This document shows positions 47,088 to 57,077 of a stretch of DNA of 64,000 nt, piece after piece. Positions within the stretch are counted from its first letter, which is position 1. Each line of letters opens with the position of its first letter. The notes under the pieces are model-generated. The model saw nothing but the letters and a program-made list of their open reading frames with translations, did not search any database and had not been told where the DNA came from. The translations under genes and the position numbers were made by a program. Source of the stretch: Vermamoeba vermiformis (Eukaryota > Tubulinea > Echinamoebida); NCBI GenBank assembly GCA_045837725.1, contig JBEWZL010000162.1, positions 62,001-126,000 of the forward strand, given 5' to 3'.

Positions 47088-49744
47088 TTATTTTCTCGTT
47101 TTTCTGCGCTTATTGCTCGTAGTTTGCTCTTCATTAGTGGCTACTTGATCAATTGTGCGCTTTGATGTTCTCGCTGAACGACGAGTTCTGCCACTGTCTT
47201 CTGACTCTTCATCTTCATTTAACTCAACATCTTTTTTCTTATTTTCTCCTCGTGTTGAACGACGGCGAGGTCTGTCATCACCTTCAACGTCGTCAAATCG
47301 ATCAGCGTTTTTGCTCTCATTGCTGCTAGTGTTCGGATTGTACATGATTCTGCATCGAATTAATAAATAAACCGTTTTATAAAATTTCCTAATATGGTGT
47401 CTATTTCAATTTAATAAGCATATAATATTTTTGTTATACTGAATTGAGATTATTAATGAGGGATGGATTATTCAAAAACGGACCTGTAACCCTTGGGCAA
47501 GACCAGATGTCGCTCGTCAAATTTGGTCACTTGCGCAAATACGGCAAATCTGGTGAAAAAAGGCAGGATCGCTCTTAAAAGCTGTGGTCATTTCACCAGG
47601 TTTTGACTGTCAGATCCAGCACCAAGTCTTCGATTTCTGGTACACCTTTGTATACCTTGCCATTGTATTTGTCGAGCAATAATATTTTGGTCGTTTTAAC
47701 ATAACTAATGTAATTACGCTCGATTCTGGCCCAATGTTCGTAGTCTTTTGGATCCGTATTCTTAGCTTCAATCTCGTAAAATATCTCGGCTGATTTTGGA
47801 ATAATATTCTTCATTTGCCTTCGTACGCCTTCAATAATGGCCGTTTTTCCCGCTAGTTCTACTCGAGTGAGCTAATTATAAATTTTTTTTTTAAGTGATC
47901 CGTACACCTGATATTGTAAACTACGTTTCTTACTGTGTATCCATGAGCCTCGTTTTGTTCGGTGAAAATATCAACACCGTTGCGAGCTAATTTCAAGCGA
48001 GAAGCAAATGATCGACCTTCGCTAATTGCGTACTTGTGCTTTTTGGTCACATTTTTTAAATCTATTTTACCAACCACCCGTCAGTGCCTATTCGCACTAA
48101 TTTGCAATTGTAATCTACCTACCAGCCCCTAAAGTGTCACGGTAATATCGCTCGAGCGTGTCATTTTGATACAAAATTGCCGCAGCTAGCGCATTGCCCA
48201 AATGTTCGTCCCTAATAACATCATTAATATGAAGTACTGTCGAAATAAAAAATAATGTTTTTAACGTACTTCCTCTCGGGATTAACCAATGGCATTATCA
48301 ATTTAACGAGAGCGAATGTTTTCTCTGGAGTACTGGTGAACACTCCACCCAGCGGAATTACTTCCAATAAAGGTCCTCCTATACATAATATTCGGATTAA
48401 TATAGCACTCAACATTCAACTTCAATCTCGCGGCATTTGCGACGTACCGTGATTCATCCATTTTTCTCGTTGATCACCGTGATTTAGGAGTAATTCGGCT
48501 AATTCGTAAGTTTTACTGCATGCAATAACGACTGCAAAAGCGTTAATTTTTTTCAATTGTCATTACTAAGAAATTATTGTTAGGAAAGATCCGTTACTTA
48601 CGTGACGGAGCATCATCGAAATTGGTATTGTAGTCATCACGAATGGTCGTATTTTTATCAAAATCAATGCCCTAATAGCGGTAAATAATTATTATCGTTG
48701 TTATAAATGGATTACTATTTGAAGAAGGCAAGCTGACTTGTTTCAAAGCCCATTTCAGTCCTTCAATTCTGTTCTTGATATCGTCCTCAGTGAGTCCAAA
48801 AAAGGAATTCATATGCACAAGGTGATGTATTAAAGATCGCTTAGTAGTTGATTGGTATGTAAGCGGGTCACTAATTTCTCGATCCGGATTCGCTCCGAGT
48901 TTGAGCAATAGATCAGCAGTACTAAACAATTTAATAAGCCAAAAATGAAATTTCGTACGAATCTTACGTAATATGACCATTGCATAATGCTGCTTTTAAC
49001 GGCGTGGTCCGGTTAAGTTCCTCGTTAACGTCACATCCAACTTTGTCCACTAAATACTCCACGCAGTCATTATAGCCTTCCAAAACCATTATTAATACAG
49101 TTTAAATAGACTATTAGGCTGTATTTAAATTACCAGCACTGCTTGAATAGATCAGAGGAGTCATAGTTGTGTCACGAGTGAATGCGCTGGCGAATTTGAC
49201 GAGCAGATCTCGTTCTTCGTGCCAATATTTCAACTAATATAATGAGACATTAATTAATTACATGCGAAAAATTTTGAATTTTACGTTTGAGGGCTTACTT
49301 CCGCTAGGCTACCGCGGAAAATACTATATTTAACTAAAAGCTGTCTGTTAAAGGATAGACGATCGTTTTCATCGTTGTAAAACGAAGCCAAATATAGCCT
49401 ATCATCGGTCGTTAACGATATGCCCTTGTCATCGAGAAAGTTGTCGGCAGAATGGTGGATCAGTAACTCGATCTGAAAAAATTAATTAAATTCAATTAAT
49501 TGTAGAAAATAAATCCTTACCGCCCTTGCATCGCGCAATTTTGTAGCAATATTTATTAACGTAATGGCAGTGCACGATCGAAGTTTCTCTTGCCAAGAAT
49601 TCGGATTAGGCCCTTCAAAAGATCTAATTCAGCAAAACACCGCAACGACAATCATTCGTTACTATTGGCAATTAAATATGCCTCCAGGCCAGCGTAATTC
49701 TTTTCTTCGATTAACTTTTGCAAATTTCTTGCGTGTTGCTCCAT
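47088..49744 (-). CDS. Ankyrin-repeat nuclear protein, paralogue B
   Basis: ATG at 49742-49744 (MEQHARNLQKLIEEKNYAGLEAYL). Same order as A and C: N-terminal LIEEKNYAGL helix, LINIATKLRDARA, ankyrin-type repeats, AEIFYEIEAKN, KILLLDKYNGKVYKGVPEIED, RFAVFAQ, LPKGYR, then an acidic/basic tail (RPRRRSTRGE, TSNKRRKTRK). Extra bases at 47601-47604 (tttt) and 47556-47561 (aaaaaa) break the frame between VPEIED and RFAVFAQ. A missing base near 49580 is likely by comparison with A and C. The intact ends on both sides of the breaks argue that the gene is alive. Confidence 0.72.
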
Positions 49745-49779
49745 AGAGGATGTGACAAAAATATTAAAGTTTGTTTACA
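49745..49779. promoter_or_regulatory. 35-bp spacer between divergent start codons
   Basis: Only 35 bases separate the ATG codons of ankyrin paralogues B (minus) and C (plus). Any promoter must overlap the coding ends, or transcripts have almost no 5' leader. Confidence 0.55.
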
Positions 49780-52400
49780 ATGAACGAAGCACTACAACAC
49801 GCAAGTAACTTGCAAAAGTTAATAGAAGAAAAGAATTATGCCGGATTAGACGCTTATTTAACGGAGAATAGTTCGTTGGAATCATAAACAGGTGTTAAGA
49901 CTCGATCTAATCAGTATTTTCGATAGGACCAAAGGATATTTTCTTGCATTATTGCCAACACCAAATTAACTTAATTAATATCGCCGTTAAACTTCGAGAT
50001 AGCAACGCTGTAAGAAAACTATTTTCTTTTAATCCTTATTAATTCTAGTAAATTGTTAGATCGAAGTGCTAATTAAGCATGGTGCGAATTCTCTCTTAGA
50101 CGATCGCGGAGAATCGTTAACAAGCGATGATAGAATATTTTTAGCGCAATTTTACAGTGACCAAAATGATCCCGCGGCTTACCACAGGCGCGTATTAATT
50201 AGCCATGCTTTATTGCGAGGCAGTCTTAAAGAAGTAAGTTTCGTATTAATAAATATGCTATTATTCATTAATAACCCGCCTAAAGCTCAGATACTGGCAC
50301 GAAGAACGAGAATACTTGCTAAGCGCCGAAAAACAACAAGTGATGTACATAAGCGGGAACAATTTTTTAGGCTATACATGCTCCGCTGGTAAGTATATCA
50401 ATATAATCTCGAAGATCTTTAATTAATTGATTTTCGGAGGTTACAATGATTGCGTGGAATATTTGGTGACCAAAGTTGGAAGTGACGTTAATGCTCAATT
50501 TTTCTTCAAACAAAGTAACAGCACTCCACTGAAAGCAGCTCTTTGTAATAGTAAAATAGAGTACGTCCCCTCGGGATCCACAAGATATATAAGGTAAAAT
50601 TCTTATAATTACCTTATTTGTAGTACGGCGGAATTATTGGTCAAACTTGGCGCTGACGTTCACTTGGAATTTGACGATCAAGTCCCATCGCGCAATTCTG
50701 TCATCAAGAGATCATTAATACAACACTTGGCGAGAGTACATCCTCTGGGCATCCAAGCCGAGGACGAAATTAAAGGCCGAATTGAAGGTCTGAGATGGGC
50801 GTTAAAAATGGTTCGTATTAATTCCTAAATTTAAACTTACTAGTAATTCCCAGTTACTAAAAGTTTGAGTTTTGCGATATTTTAATAATTTGAAAAATAA
50901 TCTAATTTATTATTTTTATAGGGCTCAGACGATCTTAATACTTCGTTTATTAGCGACGATTACTCATTCGAAGGAACTCATTTTCTTCCTAATGCTCCCG
51001 CACGTGAGTCTCGTCCTTTAAAAATTGATAATACGTAACTAATTTTGTTTTAACCTTGAAGTTGTTCTTGCCTGTTTGAGCAAAGCACCGGAGTTTGTTG
51101 CGTTACTTCTCGAATTTCAGGAAGAACGATGGATTAATCACGGTAAGTCAGAAAAAATATTGCATATTAATGCTTAGTATATACTAATAAAAGTTGCATT
51201 AATTAGGAGGACCGTTATTGGAAGTCATTCCGATGGTACATCATTACAAAATTAGCCAGGAACGACTCACTGCCCTGATAGAATTGATATTGCCGCTTGT
51301 TGATCCTCAAAAAAAGTACGTTTTAAGTCTTCAGTCTAAAAAATAACTAATTCAAACTAACGAATGAATTTCGATAGAGAAGAGCATTTTGGCAATGCAC
51401 TTGCAGCGGCAATTTTGAACGAAGATGAAATGTACGAAGATTATCTACGGAACACTCTTGGAGCTGGTAAGAAATTACTCCATTGGTTATTCGGTGAAAG
51501 GCTAACCAAGCACTAGACTTAACGAATGTCACAAAGAAAGATAAATACTCCCCTCGTCAAGCAAGATTATTCAAGACGCGAATGAAACTCGCAAGAGATG
51601 GCGTCGATTGTTTTATTGAAGACTATGAAGCTAAGGAATACGTTGTAAGTAGCATATACTTTTGTATACTATTTATGGTATTCTAACGCATACTTGCAAA
51701 GCTTGCTCGAGTGGATATACCAACAAAAACGGCTAGCATTGGCAGCATAAGAAAGAAAATGAAAAATATTAAAGGAGATAGCGAGATTTTCTACGAAATG
51801 GATGCGTGGATTACGGATGCAGAGGGCTATAATAATATTTGGAAGCAGTTTAAACATCCGCACTTGGAGTCACTTCGTCCAATAAGCCCGATCTTGCTAT
51901 TGGACAAATCGACCAACAAGATATACAAAGGAGTGCCGCCCATTGAAGATTTGGCGTTGGATAAAACTCACCCTGGTCAAATGATCATACCGTTTGTGCA
52001 TACCGTCGAAACGATTTTTCAAGAAAGATTTGCCGTGTTTGCCCAAGCAATGCAAGAACATGACGACGAGAAGAAAATTTCTTTGCCGAAGGGTTACAGG
52101 TGCGATGGCAATTGTAATAACAATTGACTAACCGCATATTCAGAATTATATTCAAACCTGTGTCTTTTGAAGTTGCAACGAAAGCTATGCAAGAATTTCA
52201 CAACGAGATCAAAGCGCATAATGACATTGCTGAAAAACCGCAAGAAATGAAGCACGAAGATGATCCTGAGGAGGATCAAGCTGGGTGGTGGCAGACCTAG
52301 TCGTCGTGCAGCACGAACAGCGAAGAGAAAGATCGGACTAGTTGACTCCGATAACGACGAACAAAATGCGAGTAACAAGCGCAGAAAAACGAAGAAATAA
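49780..52400 (+). CDS. Ankyrin-repeat nuclear protein, paralogue C
   Basis: ATG at 49780 (MNEALQHASNLQKLIEEKNY). The cleanest of the three copies. It reads LINIAVKLRDSNA, IEVLIKHGANSLLDDRG, TAELLVKLGADVHLEF, IKGRIEGLRWALKM, GGPLLEVIPMV, then ARVDIPTKTASIGSIRKKMKN, LLLDKSTNKIYKGVPPIEDL, ERFAVFAQAMQEHDDEKK, and the basic tail RPSRRAARTAKRK ... ASNKRRKTKK. One break: ggg at 52283-52285 needs one G ignored to enter the conserved tail. Short introns (about 40-60 nt) throughout. The first intron appears to use a gttcg donor. Role unknown; the tail suggests nuclear location and perhaps DNA or chromatin contact. Confidence 0.75.
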
Positions 52401-52611
52401 CTGAGTCACACACGCTCACGTAGATAAATCAACATAACGAAACTAACGATCAGAATCTGAACTCAAACAGTCAAACCTTCGTTTATTTATATGCAGAATG
52501 AGTGCATGCGTTTGTTACTTAATAAAGCTTATTCTCGTGTCCATTACTTGCTTGTATCCGCTCAACTTCGTAACAGAACGACTATTGGCTTAATCCGATA
52601 TGATATTATAT

Positions 52612-53452
52612 TTACAGTATACTACACCATCGAGAGGGTTCTGCCGGAGCAGGGTTTGGGAGTGAAACAGGTTTTGGCACATCCAAGGGACCAGCGTCCT
52701 CAATCTCGGAAACCAATACCTTCATCGCCTCGCCAATGCCAATATTTAGCTTTGCACTAGTTTCAAAATAAGAAATTCCCGCATGCTGAGCAAATTCTTT
52801 GGCTTCTTCGGTTGACATTTCTCTTCGATCGGCTAGATCTACTTTGGTTCCGACGAGAATGGTTCGAACGTTTGTTGGAGCACTCTTTGATATCTCTTGA
52901 AGCCACTTATTAGCTCTAACAAACGATTGTCTGTCGGTCAAATCAAAGCAGAGGATGAGGCCACTGGCTCCTCGGTAAGCCATTGGTGCAAGTGCTATAA
53001 ATCTAATTTATTTTTGTTAATAGTCAATATATTGGTTATATTGTTTAACAAATAATAGATTCGAAGTTTAGAACCAAACGCAATTTCAAATAAAAAAAAA
53101 ACCTGTCATAAATCATAATTAATTCCAATTACCTTTCTCTTCCTGCAGTATCCCATATTTCTAATTTAATTTCTGTTATATTGTCTTTTAATTTAGTAAT
53201 TTTAGTTCGCTAAAGCAAGATTAATACCGCAAAAAAAAGTTTGACACATCCACCAAGCACTTACGAAAGCTGCACCAATCGTTAAGTCTTCTTCTCCATA
53301 TGAGTCATCAAGGTATCGCTTTAAAAAGCATGTCTTTCCCACGCCAGAATCACCAATAACTACGATCTGATTTGAATATTAAGTTGGTGGATGAGGCCAA
53401 ATAGAGTGGTAATTACTTTGACCGAAGGGGGTGACGGCTTTTGTCTGCTCAT
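52612..53452 (-). CDS. Rab-like small GTPase
   Basis: Vesicle-traffic type GTPase. Four exons; the start MSRQKPSPPSVK (ATG 53450-53452) splices into IVVIGDSGVGKTCFLKRYL (P-loop). Then TIGAAFRTKI (effector region), LEIWDTAGRE (switch II), RFIALAPMAYRGASGLILCFD, VGTKVDL (G4) and ETSAK (G5). The splice to RFIALAPM uses an acceptor at aaattag. Differences from a standard Rab: Arg in place of the switch II Gln (WDTAGQE), Thr instead of Asn in G4 as in Rho proteins, and a single CaaX-type end (CSIL) instead of two cysteines. The subfamily cannot be named. Confidence 0.88.
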
Positions 53453-53514
53453 TGCTTACAACGTGTTAAACGAAGAAAATAAACATTTTTTTGCGACGGC
53501 AGACTTTATTTTCG

Positions 53515-53829
53515 TTAATCGTGGGTCAGACCCTGATAGGCCAGATAACCTACAAAAATTCCAAAACCAAGTGTTGCAGAAAGTAGTAGCACTACAATTA
53601 ATATTAGAATTCCAGAGCATGCTCGAGGCTGATTATCGGGATGGCACTCGTGACAAACAGCCTTTCCTTCTAATGAGATTGTTGAATGCGTAGAACATAG
53701 TGAATGATTGCAAAGGGCACATTTTCCTAAGACCATTTCGTCGCAATATGCTGTGTAGCAGACGGCTGGATCCGGTGCTGGGGTTTCCAAATCAACAATA
53801 ACCTCGTCTAATTGTTGACCTTGATTCAT
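53515..53829 (-). CDS. Tail-anchored cysteine-rich (zinc-ribbon-like) membrane protein
   Basis: Single exon; start taken at MNQGQQLDEVIVDLETP (ATG 53827-53829), though an in-frame ATG lies 30 codons upstream. The cysteine region reads CYTAYCDEM, CALCNHSLCSTHS, AVCHECHPD, followed by one strong C-terminal helix (GILILIVVLLLSATLGFGIF) and a short polar end. It shares the order CxxC...CxxS.CxTH...VCxEC plus tail anchor with the protein at 37500-37908, so the two look like one family. It ends 62 bases before the Rab-like gene start on the same strand. Function unknown. Confidence 0.65.
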   Translation of the reverse strand: MNQGQQLDEVIVDLETPAPDPAVCYTAYCDEMVLGKCALCNHSLCSTHSTISLEGKAVCHECHPDNQPRACSGILILIVVLLLSATLGFGIFVGYLAYQGLTHD

Positions 53830-54148
53830 TTGTACAAACTTTTGTGTATATTGTTGTGTTATTTTGATGATTCGCAATTTAAAGGTGCCGGCAATTAGCC
53901 ACAAATTTCCATTTTTCAATTTAAATTACCCGGTGATTGTTAAAATTGCAATTCAATTCTGATTCGTTATAACATGTTTCCATAGTAATCGGTTTCTCCG
54001 GTACTATAACACTGAAGTTTTGAGTACTTGTTGTCAAAGGGCCGCAGGATCCATTGATTTCTGAAATTCCATTTGTCCGGGATTTTCCATTGCTCCGTCA
54101 TGACGGCTCTAGAATTCTTAACGCCAAAAGGAGCTTTATTGCATTTTT
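53830..54148. other. Intergenic region
   Basis: 319 bases between a start codon and the stop of the HIT gene upstream. Some C/G-containing text (for example ccggtactataacac) but no gene or clear site seen. Confidence 0.4.
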
Positions 54149-54963
54149 TTAAGCTTCTTCAACGTTGTATCTATAGGCTCGAAGTTTGGCAGCCACCGCG
54201 AGTATTTCGTTGACGTGTAAAACGACCTTACGAACGATAAACGTTAGATGATGTTGAAAAGCACCTTTATGTTATAGTAATCATACTTAAACGGCAGTGC
54301 TAGGCAGTGCAAATGTAAGTGATCTACCGAGTTGAACGGCGGGCGATGGAATCCAAAACTGTACGCTTTAAATTAGACTACAATCATGCGATAAAATAAT
54401 ATTACCGTTGCTTATGACCAGGAGCATGTTTTTCTAAAATTTCTGAGCCTTTATTGCGCATCCGAGAGACTGAAAAGAAATGTTAATATTTTGACCAATC
54501 ACCTGCACGTGCCTCGACATACTCAGTTCATAATGATGTGCTTTCAAGTCATATACAGATGTTATATGTTCTTTGCTGAGTGCTAGATAGTGCTGGTGAG
54601 CACGCGGGAGTTTATCTTTTACAATCAAGATCTCGTCATCCTAATTGGCCAAAAAAAATTATAAAAATTATTTTACGTCATAATATTTAGTTATAAATAC
54701 ATTTTAACGACTAAGTCTTATTTTATCGGATTGGGACGGGAGGTGTGGACGGGTACTACCTCGTATAATACTTCAGTACGCTTAGCTCTTTGTTCATATT
54801 TACAAAATTTACAAGGTAATTTGGCTCGCTTTCTTTGGGAATGATACTTCTTGCCGATCCGCGCCGCTGACCAACCTAGCAGGACTACCAAGACTACAAG
54901 CCACGAATATTGTGCCGTAGATAGAGTATTATTTTCATTTGAGTCGTTGTCTTTATCGTGCAT
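54149..54963 (-). CDS. Membrane-anchored HINT3-like HIT-family nucleotide hydrolase
   Basis: HIT-family hydrolase closest to HINT3 (adenosine phosphoramidase). Start at ATG 54961-54963. An N-terminal helix (YSWLVVLVVLLGWSAA) and basic stretch are followed by CKFCKYEQRAKRTEVLYE, spliced to DDEILIVKDKLPRAHQHYLAL, SKEHITSVYDL, MRNKGSEILEKHAPG, GFHRPPFNSVDHLHLHCLAL. The HxHxH of the active site is HLHLHC, and GFHRPPF matches the HINT3 GFHMPPF segment. A base seems to be missing near 54260; with it the end reads FQHHLTFIVRKVVLHVNE. The membrane anchor is not typical of HINT3. It directly follows aprataxin, another HIT protein, on the same strand. Confidence 0.82.
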
Positions 54964-55027
54964 GACGTTGCAAAAATAACAATAGTATTTAATTTCGCTG
55001 CGTGGCACTGAACCGCAAGAATTTTTA

Positions 55028-56733
55028 TTAACTTTTCTTATTACATTCAGCAATATGCTTTTTAAGCGCAGGTATCGTGGCTTGTTTCGCTCCGCATCTG
55101 TTGCACTTGAGATCGCGTTGCAAAATCTGCTCGTAATGTTCTTTATCGAACTAAAACAACTCATTAATTACCTAATCGATATAATTTATTCCTAATAATC
55201 TAAAGAAAACGTACCGAAATGGAGCCCTTTTGTTTTAACTGCTTCAAAAACTCATCTGCATCGATGAAGAACTCAGTTGCGAACGAATTCCAATGTTTTT
55301 TGTTTTTTAGGCACTCTGAATCAAAATCTATTCGAACAAAAGAAGAAATTAGCAAGGAGAACGAGAAGTAGAGCTGATCTCGGATGGTGTGTCTCGAGTG
55401 CCATACCTTGGCTTATAAGGTGCATATGAAGCTGTTTCATACTAGGAACTGCATGAAATCCAATTTTAAATGTTAGCGTCGGGTGTTGCTTCTTAAACCT
55501 AAAGCAGATCCGGATGAGGATCAGATATTCGCGTCGTAACGTTTGGTTTTACCTTTCAACCAGTCCTTTGCCAATCTTAATAACATTTTCTACTATTGGA
55601 ATACTATCTTTGTTTAAATCTGCAAAGGTCGGTATTAACTGTCGCGGCATAACCAGCATGTGAATTTTTGCTTTCGGATACACGTCTAGAAAATTATTTA
55701 GACATCATATATTGGTATTTAAAACTAATATACTTACCGTACATAGCAATAACTTTGTCGTTAGTGAAATAGATTTGGTCTGGAAAGTTTTCTGGATGCG
55801 TGCAGTACGGAATTAACGCGCTGTTCCAACCACCGCCAGCTTTAGGCGCGGGAGATTTCTTTTCAGATTTTTGTTCGACTGCTTTGTCCCCTTTACTCTT
55901 CATTAGAACGTCAAAAGCACCTGTAACGAAACCTTTGGGATCAGATCTTGTTTCGAGCTCCTGAAAGGCACGCACCTTTTGGCTTAGTTTCAATAACCTT
56001 GATTTTAGGACTAATCTCGGTGTCATTATCGCTGCTAGATATGTTATCTGATTTGACGCTTTGCTTTTGTTGGTGTTGATCTACGACTTTTTGCTTTTTG
56101 ACAGGCGGTGCCTCGTCTGATTTTTCTTCAATTTCTTCAAACTTGCGCTTCTTATCTTGTGCACTTTGTTGCACAGACTTCGCATTATTGTTGTTACTTG
56201 AAGCCTTACAAACGAGAGTAAGTCTCGGAATGGATTTGCACGGAAGCTTTCCAGCTTTACTTACTTGGGCTTTGCTACTAATTTGGACACGATAAGGATA
56301 CAGGTCTACTAATATGTTCAAGATATCGCCACTCTTTAATAACGCTGTTTTGCCTTGTTCCAGGCTCTCGATCTCTTGACTGCCGGCGCGGATGACAAAA
56401 CTCGGATTTTTGCCCATCTAGAGTAGATTTAAGTAAATATAAATTTATATGTAATATTTATATTCAAAAGCACTTACTTGGGTGACCTTAAGAGCTGGTT
56501 TGTTCGACACTTCAAGAAGCACTCAAATTAATTAATTACTGTTAGTCCCATTTTAACTAAAATAATTACGAAAAAAATAATACAGATCAATATTAATTAT
56601 TACCTTGATTACGGCTGCATCTCTTGTCCGTGATCCCTTCAAACCCTCTGCCAATGGTATTTTGCCCAAATTTAAGCGGAATAGCCTCCCCACTATTTAA
56701 GTCTACCAAAGTAACTGATATATCACTTTGCAT
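55028..56733 (-). CDS. APTX: Aprataxin (FHA-HIT-zinc finger DNA 5'-adenylate hydrolase)
   Basis: Removes abortive AMP from DNA 5' ends left by ligases. Start taken at MQSDISVTLVDLNSG (ATG 56731-56733), which opens an FHA domain (FGQNTIGRGFEGITDKRCSR, SKPALKVTQ-like segment). A Lys/Ser-rich linker (KKRKFEEIEEK, PPVKKQKV; nuclear signals) follows. The HIT domain starts GGGWNSALIPYC, with VYPKAKIHMLVMPR, FHAVPSMKQLHMHLISQDF (catalytic HxHxH-type site), LKNKKHWNSFATEFF. The zinc finger is CNRCGAKQATIPALKKHIAEC near the stop at 55028-55030. All three domains are present as in animal aprataxin. Several introns of 50-80 nt. Confidence 0.93.
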
Positions 56734-57077
56734 GGTGTTTATCTGCGTGTGAATGCAATAGAAAATGGCGGGAAAAATTGCAGCTATCATTATTTATTAT
56801 TTCTGCGAATTGGAGCAACAACACAAGACGAAGCTGACGATGTAAATCCGATCGAATATTTCTCGAAAAATTATCTATTCCATAATTAATTGGTACGTAA
56901 CGTTTTACGAAAGATCTCGGATGCGAATCCGGTTTTCAGATGCGTGCAATAATCAATTTTAACATGAATATTGTGACTAAAAAATCAGCCATTTAGATAA
57001 CTGCTATTTTTTTAAATTTAAACATGCACCAAAGCTAAATTATTTTTTTTATCGTTAGAAATATTTCTATTTTCGCG
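56734..57077. promoter_or_regulatory. Divergent promoter, aprataxin / Srs2-like helicase
   Basis: 344 bases between the start codons of two DNA-repair genes. Contains gatctcggatgcgaatccgg near 56914-56933, a partly palindromic stretch. Joint control is an inference. Confidence 0.45.
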
